This document shows positions 14,106 through 24,800 of a DNA stretch of 64,000 nt, piece after piece (position 1 is the first letter of the stretch; each line of letters opens with the position of its first letter). Source of the DNA: Petrosia ficiformis (Eukaryota; Porifera; Demospongiae; Haplosclerida; Petrosiidae); contig OX345648.1 in the NCBI GenBank assembly GCA_947044365.1, forward strand, positions 4,846,097 to 4,910,096. The letters run 5' to 3'. The notes beneath the pieces were generated by a model that saw nothing but the letters and a program-made list of their open reading frames with translations, made no database searches and had not been told where the DNA came from. The translations under genes and the position numbers were made by a program.

Positions 14106-17100
14106 GTCTATCTATCTATCTATCTATCTATCATTATTAATCTATCATTACTATTTCTTTATTTATCTTTCTGTTTCTACTTACTAATATATCAGTTTAC
14201 TCTCTGTTTATGGTAATACTAGTAGATACGTATATATAGTTGGTAAGAATTACTAACTCTGGAAATAATTGGATAAATTTTACAATTACATATACATTAT
14301 ATATTCTTTTATGTTTTACAGAGAAATGAAGCGAAGTAATATACAGTGGATTACAAAGGGATTCTTTAGAGTGCAAGTTGATAGCAGACTGTAAGTATAT
14401 ACAACTTTTATACCATTCAGTACTTTCTTCCATTCATCCTTCCATCCATCTATCCAGCCGTCCATCCATCCGTACATATCCATCTATCCATCCATTCATC
14501 TATTCATCCATCAATCCATCAATCCATCCATCCATCAATCCATCCATCAATCCATCCATCAATCCATCAATCCATCCATCCATCCATCAATCCATCCATC
14601 AATCCATCCATCCATCCATCCATCCTTCCATCCATCTATCCAGCCGTCCATCCATCCGTACATATCCATCTATCCATCCATTCATCTATTCATCCATCAA
14701 TCCATCAATCCATCCATCCATCAATCCATCCATCAATCCATCCATCAATCCATCCATCCATCCATCAATCCATCCATCAATCCATCCATCAATCCATCCA
14801 TCAATCCATCCATCAATCCATCCATCCATCAATCCATCCATCAATCCATCCATCAATCCATCCATCAATCCATCCATCCATCCATCAATCCATCCATTAA
14901 TCCATCCATCCATCCATCAATCCATCCATCAATCCATCCATCCATCCATCCATCCATCCATTCATCATTCTATATATTATATGGATCTTATTTATTAATT
15001 CCAACTATTCATTAATTATATTTCTCTCCCTATTTCATTCACAATAACTAGTGATTTGTCAGGAAACAACATAACAGTCCTGCAAGCAGAGTCTTTCAAA
15101 GGGTTAGAGGGTGTCAGAGTACTTGTTCTGAGTGGATGCAATATAGCTGAATTACGTGGACAACCATTTTCTATTTTGCCTGACCTGCAAAGACTATACT
15201 TAGATCATAATCTTTTGACTAATGATAATCTACAGTTCCTCAATGGATCGAGTAAGAAAATGCATTTACTCGATATTACACAAAACAGTTTCCAATTACT
15301 TCCTAATCTTTCCAGTTTGACAAACCTGCATGACTTGTATGCTTCAAATAATGATATTCGTAATATCAGTCGAGATGCCTTCCTCAATACTAGACTGGAA
15401 AATATACAGCTTGCAGGAAACGATGACTTAGCTGATATACATGAAGACGCTCTGGCTCATCTGGTGGATTTGACGGCGATTGATGTTAGTTTTTCATCTC
15501 TTCGTAGACTTCCTTCTTTATCAAATCTCCAAAATCTTATAGACATCAATGCGGTGGAGTCAAACCTACAAGAGCTCCCTGCTGACCTCTGTACATACTC
15601 GACAAAATTGGAACAATTACTAGTTGATCGAAATGAAATATCTTCTATACCCGACCTACAGAACTGCTCCAATCTATATATAGTTTTTCTAGATTATAAT
15701 CGGATAACATCAGTCGGAGAGAGAACCTTTCAAGGTTTAGAACATCTTATTACAATTCAACTACAGAACAATAGAATCACTGAAATTCATCCTAATGCAT
15801 TCAGTGGTTTATCAAGCCTACATAGTTTGCACCTTGCTCACAATTCTATCAGCAGTCTTCCTCCGAGGTTTTTTGATGGTATGACAGACCTTGGAATTTT
15901 GGATTTACAAGATAACTTACTTACCTCTTTACCAAAGAAGATATTCAAAGATCAGATATATCTTCAGAGATTATATATAAATGATAATCATATCAAAAGT
16001 GTAGGTAATCCAATATTTCCACAAAATGTGACCTGGTTACAAGAACTGAATATTTCTAACAATACTGGCTTATCCAGTTTTCCACTCCCAGAAAGTGGTT
16101 TCCCATTTCTCCACACTCTCGCTATGTCGAACCTACCAAACTTATACGATGTGCCTACTTTATCTCAAATTCCCCGTATTCAATTCATCAACGTGACGTA
16201 TGGTTATCATTGCTGTCTTTTCAAAAGTCATATTCGCGAGGAATTGCTAGTCTCAATCAATTTGAATACAAAGACTGTAACTATGACACACAGACCAACT
16301 AACAACACTGACTTCACAGTAAATGATGAAACAGATGAAATCTTATTCGAGGTTCGTAGACCCACCTCAGAACCCCTAACTTTACCACCACACATTATAG
16401 ATGGCCATTTATTTCCTGATAGACAAGACCCATACAATCCCTCCGATCATAACATCCCTTCAGAGGAACTGGAAGAGGTATTGAGATCATTTATGGACCA
16501 GACAAATGTTAGCATTCGTATTGGCCCTAACGAACAAATTGATTTTGTAGATGATGATGGTAATGTTGTTGGTAATGCAAATGAGGAGACTCTAGAACGC
16601 CTAACAAGAGCCTTACAACAATTTAGTATTAATGCTGAAATAGTGTGCTACCCTCCGCCAAACCCTTTAATGCCATGTGAGAATTTGCTAGATCCTACTG
16701 TTCTCAGGGTCCTCGTATGGTTACTATGGTTTCCAGCTATCTTAGGTAACCTTGCAGTTATTTTTGTTACACTTGCTTCTGGTGAGAAAGTTAATGTACC
16801 AAATTTCATGATATGTAATCTAGCTGTTGCAGATTTTTTGCTTGGTGTATATTTGGCATTTTTAGGAATTGTGGATATCCGTACGTACGGAGATAGCAGT
16901 TACTACAAATCAGCTCTCTATTGGCTAAATGGGCCAGGCTGTCGTACAGCTGGTTTCATAGCAATCTTCTCTAGTGAATTATCCGTGTTCATGTTAGTAG
17001 TAGTGACACTAGAGAGGTTACACACAATAGTCTATTCGTTTCGACAAGGAGCAAGAGTCAAGATGCGTCAAGCTATCCTATTTGTTGCAGCTGGTTGGAT

Positions 17101-18451
17101 ATTTGCTGCTACCATGGCAATGACACCTTTGTTGGATATCAACTCGTATGCTGAAGTGCCCATATGCCTTCCATTTAGAACTGAGTTCGTAAGAGATAGA
17201 ATCTACATTGGCATTTTGCTCAGTATCAATGTAGTAGCATTTCTCGCAATATTTTTTTCCTATCTTCATATTCTCGTAGTCTTTTGTAAATCACCAGCAG
17301 CAGATCGAAAGGTGCAAGAACGATTACTAACCTCCTTCAAAATGGGTGTCCTGGTTATAACCAATTTAATCTGCTGGCTACCATTAACAGTTGTGGGTTT
17401 AGCAGCTGTTGCAGAAGTCTACATCATCGACTTTAGAACTGCCAAGTACTTCATTATTTTGGTTTTTCCGATCAATGCATGTTTGAATCCTTTTCTGTAC
17501 GCTATTTTTACAAAACAATTCTGGCAGAAATGTCGATCGTTATGTAAACGTACAGACAAAACAATCCAGTCTGTAACTCCATCCACTAGACTATCGTTTC
17601 GACGCAACTCTGTAGTGTCAGGCAGCGACACATGTTCTGTGAATCGTAACCAATCACCGCAAGATATTGACCATGAGATGTTGAAAAAAAGACAAAGTCG
17701 AAGGTCATTCAGTTTACAATTAGATCCCAATATTCTTCCGCCTCAACCAGTAATGCCCGTTGTTCCTTATCTTGGTAGACGAAACTCTTCTCCTGCAGTG
17801 TTTGGGTTAGACAGCGGAGGAAGAGCCGCAATGGGAATAAGATTGCCTTTGGATCCAGTTTTACAAAGTTTAGACGAAGAGCAGCAAATAAGGACCCCTC
17901 CTGGTGAACTGCAACGGACTCGTAGTAATTGTCTCTCAATTGTACACGAAGAGAGTTCACTGTTTGGCTCGGATAATGAAGAAGATATAGTGTACTCAAC
18001 AAATACAACAGGAAGAGGAGTGACTACTCTATGTGATCTACATCGAAGTAGTTCTGATCCGGAGTTAAATTTACAAAGACGGAGTATCAGAGATTTGATG
18101 CGTAGAAATGATAGAGTAGGCGACACGGAAATGGAGCTTGTTGATACCCTCAGCGACTGTTCTTCAGAATCTGAAGATTACGAGGATGCAAGAACATCCC
18201 CTTGTGTAGATACTGATCATAATTACTACACTTCATCACATCACATATCTTTCATCCATACACTTCCTATAGACAGTAACCATAGTGACAGTAATCATAG
18301 TGATAGTAACCATAGTGATCTTATTATTCATAGATTGTCATCTTCAACTACAGACAGTGTGTCGGTCATACCCAAAGGTTCTTCGATAATTAAGATAAAT
18401 CCTCATGCTACGAAACTGTCAGGAAAATGTCAGGAAGAAACTTGTGTGTGA
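998..18451 (+). CDS. LRR-containing G protein-coupled receptor (LGR, glycoprotein-hormone-receptor-like), 5' partial
   Basis: Exons: 998-1069, 3560-3628, 8279-8422, 9467-9541, 10129-10206, 10511-10582, 13182-13325, 14322-14390, 15052-18451. All eight small exons start with one base completing a Leu-type codon and end after two bases, so each encodes one or two whole LRRs (69-78 or 144 nt), as in known LGR genes. The frame stays open through all junctions (1373 whole residues in the window). The last exon carries about 14 more LRRs, a hinge with the LGR-type YGYHCC motif (about 16203), a long acidic spacer, CENLL before TM1 (about 16678), and seven TM segments (about 16700-17500). Visible 7TM motifs are [10 protein letters not shown] in TM2, TLERLHTI at the TM3 end (ERL in place of ERW), [10 protein letters not shown] in extracellular loop 2 and [10 protein letters not shown] in TM7. 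These resemble FSH/LH/TSH receptors more than relaxin receptors, although the LRR array is long as in LGR4-6. The cytoplasmic tail of about 300 aa is Ser-rich (RRNS, RRSFS) with a repeated SDSNH. It is a plasma-membrane receptor; the ligand cannot be told. The start codon and N-terminus lie upstream of the window. Confidence 0.93.
2064..2320 (+). repeat. Family B repeat (AGGTCA-N13-TGACCT), representative copy
   Basis: About 250 bp starting AGGTCATTCACGTTCACC and ending with an inverted version near GTTCACATTCACAATGACC in better copies. Other copies: 9022-9265, 32918-33142, 42950-43103, 54970-55222 (same strand); 18830-18935, 31955-32262, 49910-50115, 50990-51175, 51836-52065 (reverse). It is the most frequent dispersed element in the window; edges approximate. 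Confidence 0.65.
2535..3240 (+). repeat. Tandem repeat, five units of about 125-167 bp, LGR intron 1
   Basis: The block GGGATATGATCTGGTGTAAT recurs near 2599, 2766, 2899, 3024 and 3149. Units are nearly identical apart from small deletions. Confidence 0.8.
3361..3485 (+). repeat. (CA)n microsatellite
   Basis: About 50 uninterrupted CA units ending 75 bp before the LRR exon at 3560. Confidence 0.9.
3638..4079 (+). repeat. 87-bp tandem repeat, five units with two alternating variants
   Basis: Units start near 3638, 3724, 3811, 3898 and 3985, only about 10 bp after the exon at 3560-3628. Two variants alternate (CTGTTAGAG with AGCCAT, CTGCTAGAG with AGCTAT). As 87 is a multiple of three, an artefactual 117-codon frame runs through. 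Confidence 0.85.
4735..5000. repeat. (TA)n-rich tract, LGR intron 2
   Basis: Long TA microsatellite mixed with TATG/ATAT variants; it continues at 5262-5390 and surrounds two fold-back elements. Confidence 0.85.
5004..5150. mobile_element. Fold-back MITE in LGR intron 2
   Basis: Ends AGTATGCTAACAGGTCCTAT and its near inverse (two mismatches). Nested inverted blocks (GGACCTG..., TGATATAGCCC) meet at a GC-rich loop near 5078. The element can fold along almost its whole 147 bp and lies in TA-repeat DNA. Confidence 0.65.
5165..5260. mobile_element. Short MITE with perfect 16-bp ends
   Basis: GTATGATGGTGACATC at one end is exactly inverted at the other; 96 bp in all, directly beside the fold-back element at 5004-5150. 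Confidence 0.6.
5519..6034 (-). mobile_element. Family A (GGCCCTACGGGCC) element, copy 1
   Basis: Begins ACAAGTGTATATAGAG and ends with CCCTACGGGCCATAAAA. It shares a middle block (TTAACTACGTATACAACGCA) and a TA microsatellite with five other copies in this window. Both ends contain a sub-terminal inverted CATCCCTATGATTGCTTT. No frame; about 516 bp. Confidence 0.65.
6205..6620 (+). repeat. (TGTATATGTTTG)n-like minisatellite
   Basis: Imperfect 6-12-bp units of TGTATATG / TGTCTATG. A block of about 180 bp is repeated (6250-6430 resembles 6430-6600). All three plus-strand frames are open, giving misleading ORFs. Confidence 0.8.
7910..8072 (+). repeat. (ACATGTACATAC)n palindromic repeat
   Basis: 12-bp units built round the palindrome ACATGT; similar tracts lie at 11695-11770, 12236-12435 and 35485-35790. 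Confidence 0.8.
8457..8928 (+). mobile_element. Family A element, copy 2
   Basis: Opposite orientation to copy 1, with the same blocks in reverse order. It lies in LGR intron 3, starting 35 bp after the exon at 8279-8422. Confidence 0.65.
8946..8990 (+). repeat. (ATT)n microsatellite
   Basis: About 15 ATT units right after Family A copy 2. Confidence 0.85.
9676..9850 (+). repeat. 25-bp tandem repeat, about seven units
   Basis: Unit GGTTGAGACCCATGCCAATG plus a variable tail; copies drift towards the right end. LGR intron 4. Confidence 0.8.
10985..11195. repeat. Family C repeat (TTAGTTAACTAA), representative copy
   Basis: An imperfect-palindrome family built of TTTTAGTTATAGTTAACTAA and ACTAAAAGTGCCCATTATTG blocks. 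Other copies: about 1735-2062, 2325-2465, 7175-7325, 9280-9370, 27520-27860, 36425-36625, 45710-45965. No coding content. Confidence 0.6.
11852..12233. mobile_element. Family E MITE (GGCTGGAATGGAT ends), copy 1
   Basis: The 13-bp inverted ends (GGCTGGAATGGAT / GGTTGGAATGGAT) are followed by nested TATCCGGATAATT-like repeats. A decayed 70-codon frame inside is shared with copy 2 but looks non-functional. LGR intron 6. Confidence 0.6.
12658..12752 (+). repeat. (GTAT)n microsatellite
   Basis: About 22 GTAT units with single-base variants, LGR intron 6. Confidence 0.9.
13775..14165 (+). repeat. (CTAT/CTAC)n microsatellite
   Basis: Tetranucleotide tract in LGR intron 7 with two variants; open in all three frames. 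Confidence 0.9.
14428..14965 (+). repeat. (CATC)n satellite with a duplicated 195-bp block, LGR intron 8
   Basis: CCATCCAT/CCATCAAT units. The block starting CCTTCCATCCATCTATCCAG occurs at 14429 and again at 14624. The tract fills most of the intron before the large last exon. Confidence 0.9.
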
Positions 18452-19582
18452 TTTTTCTCTTTCTTATCTCTCTCCAAAGAAATGTTATTTTTCTTAACCA
18501 ATTAATTTTGATAACCACAAAAAATCTATTCATTTTCATATTTTTTTCCCTCCTGTTGTGTTTATATTATGTATTATATTGTCTCTCTTTCTATTTTTTT
18601 CAATCATGCAACATTATTTACTATTTATTTTGTGATATTATACACATGTAAAATGTATAAAATTTGAATTTTCTTCACAAAAAAAAATTTATAAAATTCA
18701 CAACAAGTGGAAAACTATAATCTGTTCATATTCACAATGATGTGATGACTAGTGTATAGTTCATTAATTAATACACAATTATATATACTGTAATTCACCA
18801 ATTCTGAAGCTAAAATTTGACATACATAAAAGAACGGGCCGGGAAGGATAATTACATTATGGTTCGTGTAAAAAGATCATTCCAAACTGAAGTTATGAAT
18901 AATTTTTCTGAGGTCATGGTGAAGGTGAACAGGATTTACTAGTTTTGAAGTAGTGTGAATAGACTTTAGAATGACAGTGTAAACTTCAAGGTCTTTAGGT
19001 TAAAACTACTAATGACTCCTTTAAGATTACACTACTAGATAGATTTGGATAAAATATGCCAAATTCCCATGTGGAAGTCGAGCCCATGACCCCGGATTGC
19101 TAAGCCATTGCTCTATATACCAACTAACCTACTGGGACTCAGCTGATAGCGACTAAGCTGTGGTACTACTTATTGGGAAGTATCTTTTCTCCGTTGGGAG
19201 GAGATGTTGCCACAAGCCTAATAATCCTACAAATAATCTTTCAACTTTAATTTCCACAATTACTAGACTAAAAGACACAAGAATATGATTATAAATAGGG
19301 ATTCCCTGTGACTATTCTCACGTCAGTTAAAGAACTTAACAGCATTTCTGCATTAAAACCCCACAGATTTATTGACAGCAATTGAAAAGGGTTTTTCTTA
19401 CTACTAGTTGTATTCCCATTGATGGAGGCTACCTTTGAAATAATATTTATAAATAACACGACATGTATTTTAAAATCCACTTAATGAACGAAATAAGAAG
19501 TGAGCTAGTATACAATATATAACACATAACAAAAATACAAATGTATCAATATCAATGTAGTTATGCATACAATATGATACAT
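18452..19582. other. Convergent 3' region between LGR and PHRF1-like
   Basis: No gene was seen. It holds T-rich LGR 3' UTR sequence, a reverse copy fragment of the AGGTCA repeat family (about 18830-18935) and a tRNA-like repeat fragment (19070-19142). Confidence 0.5.
19070..19142 (-). repeat. tRNA-like SINE fragment
   Basis: On the minus strand this reads like a tRNA: an A-box-like TTAGTTGGTATATAGAGC, then a B-box-like GGGCTCGACTTCC at normal spacing. Stems are imperfect, so a degraded tRNA-derived SINE head is more likely than a tRNA gene. Confidence 0.4.
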
Positions 19583-20201
19583 TCATTTCTTTGTTTGATG
19601 ATGTAGTGCCACATACTCATCAACTAATTTACGAACTCTCTCTAAAGGTACCACCTTTTTGGCCATTTGAACCTGTAAAATTTAAAAACCATTCATGTAA
19701 AATTCATTCATCTTTAAAATTGTTATATAGTATTTATGAAGTATAATGTAACATACTCATAGCATAAAGTAGAGCTGGAATTGATTCTACTATATATCTG
19801 AATATTCATTCACAATAACGCCTGGGTACCCAGATAATTGCTCTAAAAAAATTCATGACTTGTTTGCACTAAAATATACAGTATTACCTCACCTTTTTGC
19901 TGTAATTAACTGCAATAGATGTTTATATAAGCAGCATTGGTGTTTTTACAGATCGTTCTGCACTCTACGAGCCAAAAAAGCTAGCAAGACACTTATTTCG
20001 ATTTCCACGTGTTTTGTTTCTGCGCAAACATTAAACGACTACTGCGATACAAAAAAAAAACAGATCCGGATCTTCTGTTCGCAGATAATCATCCGGATAA
20101 TTGGGTATTCTTTCCAGCTCTACAAAGTAATTATCTTAAACCTATTTTTTATGGCCCGTAGGGCCATCCCTATAATTGCTTTCCACGGGGTTTAACGTAT
20201 A

Positions 20202-20232
<31 letters not shown>

Positions 20233-21848
20233 TCTTGTGTCACTTGCACGACTATGCGTTGTATACGTAGTTAAGGAAGTTGCGTCATTCCCGGGGGCGG
20301 CTCGGTCAATTAATGGGCGTGGCGCGTAAAAGAACGCACGTTTGAGCTACAGACCAGCCAGGAAGATTCAGAAAGGATGTAAAACTGCTAATAACTGTTG
20401 TATATAGCAGAGAAACAGTATAGATATTATGCAAGAATCTTTAACAAGTAAGTACATGTATGATAAGTTGTTGAGTTTCAGACACGAGGAAGTCATCATT
20501 TAGAACCTTGAAGGAGTACCACAGTCAGTTCCTCAGACATCTGTGTATTTAGACTGCAATTAGGCTTACACTTACGTCTTCAGGCCCCAGGAGTACACAG
20601 AAAGGTAGAGACACTAGTGCCATCAGCAATGCTTAATACATAGTCATCACAAAGCAAATATAGGGATGTTTTTTTCTCTATATACACTTGTTTATTACGT
20701 GTACTACTTTTAGCACTTTTAGCAACTAATGCTAAACTTAAAAAATGTTCTTACACGAAGCATTAGCCATAAATACCTCCATTAATGTTTATTAATTTCA
20801 AACAGCCATACTGACTGTAGAATGCAAGATGTAAATAATTCACCTTTTTAATGGCCCTTTTCTTTAGATTTTCCATAACATCAGCTGTAACGTTGCCAGC
20901 AATATAGTGTAATTCAAAATGCCGTTTGACAGCAACAGTTGCTTGTGCACTGTCCAAAAAACATACAGCTGATGAGCTGAATGGAAGAGATTGCTGTGGC
21001 TTGGTTGCATATGTCATAGAGTTTTCATTATTAAATAAATCTAGTTCAGTTTCTTCAACGAGATTTTTCGTTTTTCTTGGATCTCGGGTACTATCAACAT
21101 CCATTGGGGTCTGAGATAACGGAGGAAGAGCTGGGAGATGAGGCTGGGTAAAATACATTGGTGGTAATGGCATGAGGCTACTGGATGTGGATGGAACTGA
21201 TTGTCCAGTTGACGGGACTACATAGTGCTGAATATCACATGTGTTAGACATATTTCTAAATGGGATCACTTCTTTTTCCTCTATTACAGTGGTAGATTTT
21301 CGTTTGGTGGCCATTATTAGTCCATCTGCCGTAGTAAGCACTTGCTGTTCATTAGTATCTTCAAGTGTAAGTTTTGCTTGAAGTGGGTCTGTACTATCAT
21401 TCACAACATCACAAGATTCTGTGTCCAAATCGATATGGTATTCCATAGACTCGTACTCAGGCTGAACCTGTTTCTTAAGAACTTGTAGATTGGGAATGAG
21501 GGCTTTGGAGGACAAAGTGACATCATCATATGGTGGGTCATAACAACACAATACTTCACTTGTTGGTTCAGTAACACTATCTACAGCAGGAAAATGTCCA
21601 GTGACTTGTGAGGACCTAGCCATTATCCTCTTCCGTATTTTATGTCTCATTCGTCTCCGTCTGTTTCTTTCAAGTCTACGATTCTGGCTCAAGCTAGGAG
21701 TACCTTTAGTAGGAACATTTGATAGAAGATCTATGTCTACAGTCTGACTTGAGGTGCATGAATTACTGTTCTGTGCAATTGTTGTAGTAGAATCAGAACT
21801 CCATGTCACCCTTCTGTTGAGAGAGAGAGAGAGATTGAGAGAGAGAGA

Positions 21849-21893
<45 letters not shown>

Positions 21894-24800
21894 CAGAAGT
21901 GAGAGGACACAGATGAATACAATGCATAATGGAGATGACCTACCTTTCTTCTTTGGAAGTATGGTAACCATGGTTACTATCATACTCACAGGAACCTATT
22001 GAAAAGTGAAGACAACACAAATTAGCATACATTTTCCCATGCAATCTTTTTATATTCATACCATGTTGTGTCTTATCAATATAACTGTTGTCAGTACAAC
22101 TGTTGTTACTATTACTATTACTATTACTATTGTATTGCGATGAAGTAGACTGGTTTGTGGAGGTAGACCGACTATTAAGAGATAGAGTAAGATTGGAAGT
22201 CATTGGAGGGGAGGACAAAGCAGCAATGGAGGATGGGCCAGCAGCGGTAGGGGAGGTTACATAGAAGTCTTTGATTGGAACTATAGAACCATCTCTTTTG
22301 AAAACGCATTGTGTAGCACTGAGATCTTCTAGTTCCTCTTTTATTTGACCAACATAGTCAGTAGTGGTAGGTCTAGAAGAAAAGGTCAGGAATAAAAATG
22401 GACAGATATTGTTCTGCTATGATATGCAATGTATAGAGCATACATGATGTGTTTAGACTCTATTGCCATGGCAACTAGATATAGTCTATTCTTCATAGGA
22501 TCCAAAAACTATGCATTTTGTCAACCACTTCGGTTCATAATATAAACTTTGACAACGAATATAAGCAAGTATTTAAGACTGTTTTTATGTACTTACATGG
22601 GTAAGGATTCTAAATGTGTTAAACCTCATGTAGGTGTATCCACTCCTCTCTAAGTGGATAGACCACACTTACATGGGATTTAACATATACATGTACATAG
22701 ATCACATATACATGTATATACTGCCCTGCTATGCTCCAAGGCCCATAGCACCAGGGGGTACATCCACTACCAGAAGGTGTATCTGGCATATACACCAACT
22801 GGACATGCTTAACAATTGAACTTTCAATGAGGTGTACACAACCAAACCGTTACCATAGTAACATAGTATACAGTATGTCAATAAAATGTCACCATAATAG
22901 TACAGTAGTTTCATTTTCACACTACATTAGTTCAACAGTAGTAATTGATGTACATGTAACATGTCAATTCACCACCATAGTATTGTCGACAGTGCTACAC
23001 TTAATTACTGTTACTGTATGGTGACGTTATATTGACATGTACTGTATGATAATAACACCTTTTCTTCCATTGTAGCCATAGCAGTAACACAGTAAAATTA
23101 ATGGTTATATCACAACGTATATGTATGACATGGAAAATTTCCACATCATAAAAAGTATCTTATCAATCATGATTCTATTAAACTCTGTGACAAGGAGCCG
23201 ACACTTTCTGACCAAAATTAATCAACAATCATATGATCTATTTCAATTAAAAAGTTCAAAATTATTAATATATATATTTCATAGACTTGTATTTACACGA
23301 ATAAATAGTAGCTTTATAGTGCCTAAAAAAACTTTTTTGCGCATCCTTCATACAAAATTATACATTATGATCAAAAAGTGTCAGATCCATCCTATTTCAT
23401 CACTTCACACTCACTTTGTTACACCTAATTGTTTCTGCTTGTAATAGTCTACTCTGTGAACACTATTAGATCTACCCGACTGCAGCTGCAAATTCTTATC
23501 AACTATTTTCATTATTTTCGCTTTAGGTGACAGTGAGATTGTAGGGTATTTTGTGATATTTTGTACTGTCGGAGTACCATTTAAGATGGATTGCTTTAAT
23601 GGTGACTGTCTGTGTGACGATGATTGGAAACGACCCTGTGAATAACTAGTACACTGATCAAGCGATTGTTTATTAGAAAGTTTTGTAGGACTGGAAAAAC
23701 AGAGCGTCTTGCGACATCTATTAGACGTAGAAGGAATGGATATATTATTTTGAAAAGGCATCTGATTTAGTCGTTTTGGTGGAGATGCTCGAAATTTTTG
23801 TAAAGTTTCTTGTGCCACTCGGAGGCCTTCTCCGAAATGTTTGTGTTTTTGAGATGCTATCACTGCTTCTCTGATAGAGGGATCATACCAAGGAGATGAC
23901 ACATGTGTCGCTGCTGTTCGCGCTCTTGGATATTTTTGATCAATACTTGATGGTGATATACGTTTCTTTTTCGGCATGCAAATTCTCTTAGCTTTTTTCT
24001 TACTGTTATGCATCGGCATTCTTGTTCTTTTTTTATCTTTTCCTTGTAAAAAATTATCCGAAGAACTGCTACTACTAGAATCATCATTACATCTTCTGGA
24101 TATCCTAGTTCCTTGTCGCTGTGTGTTTCTGACAAGGACGCCGCCTCCACTCCGTAGAGTTATATGGTATGGTTGTTTAACTGTTTTTCTAACCATGTAA
24201 TCTTTTTCAGAATCATCGCTAGGAGAATCAGAAGACACGATAATAGTTTCTGGTTGTAAAGACTCAGAGATGTCATTAATCTTGTGTTTCATAGTAACTA
24301 CTCTGTCTTTTCCAGACACAGTGACACACATATTGGACTTTTCATGACTGTAATACGAGCTACCCTTTCGAAACAAAAACTCATCAATAGGACCACTGCC
24401 ACTACCACTGCTTATATCGTCATCACAATTTACCCAATGTGTCCCACTGAGATGACCACATCTCTGTTTAACAGGATCAGTACTTTTGTCTCCATTTGAT
24501 TCTGTGACTTTCGATCTAACTTCTTCAACTACCTGAAGATTGGTATCTGCACCTCGGTCTGTGTTGAACTTTTTCTCAATACCTGTAGTAGAATCTACAT
24601 CAGCGCTGGAACTGCTAATCATTCTTAAAGCGTGTGAACTAGGTATTTCATCACCATTACTGTCATCTTCTACACTCCAAGATATACTCTCGCAGTCACT
24701 GACATCACCAGTGCACTCCTCAGTGCCGGAAGTGCTTTTGGGAGAGCTCGTATTACACAAATATGTTGTTGATCTATATACTATATCACTACACTGTTCA

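Noticed and set aside
13615..14998. Long frames of YLSI and SIHP repeats
   Set aside because: CTAT and CATC tetranucleotide repeats, in introns by phase of the flanking LRR exons.
20763..21989. 408-aa frame including a long SLSLSL stretch
   Set aside because: The SL run is the GA microsatellite in a PHRF1 intron; only 21813-20844 is exon.
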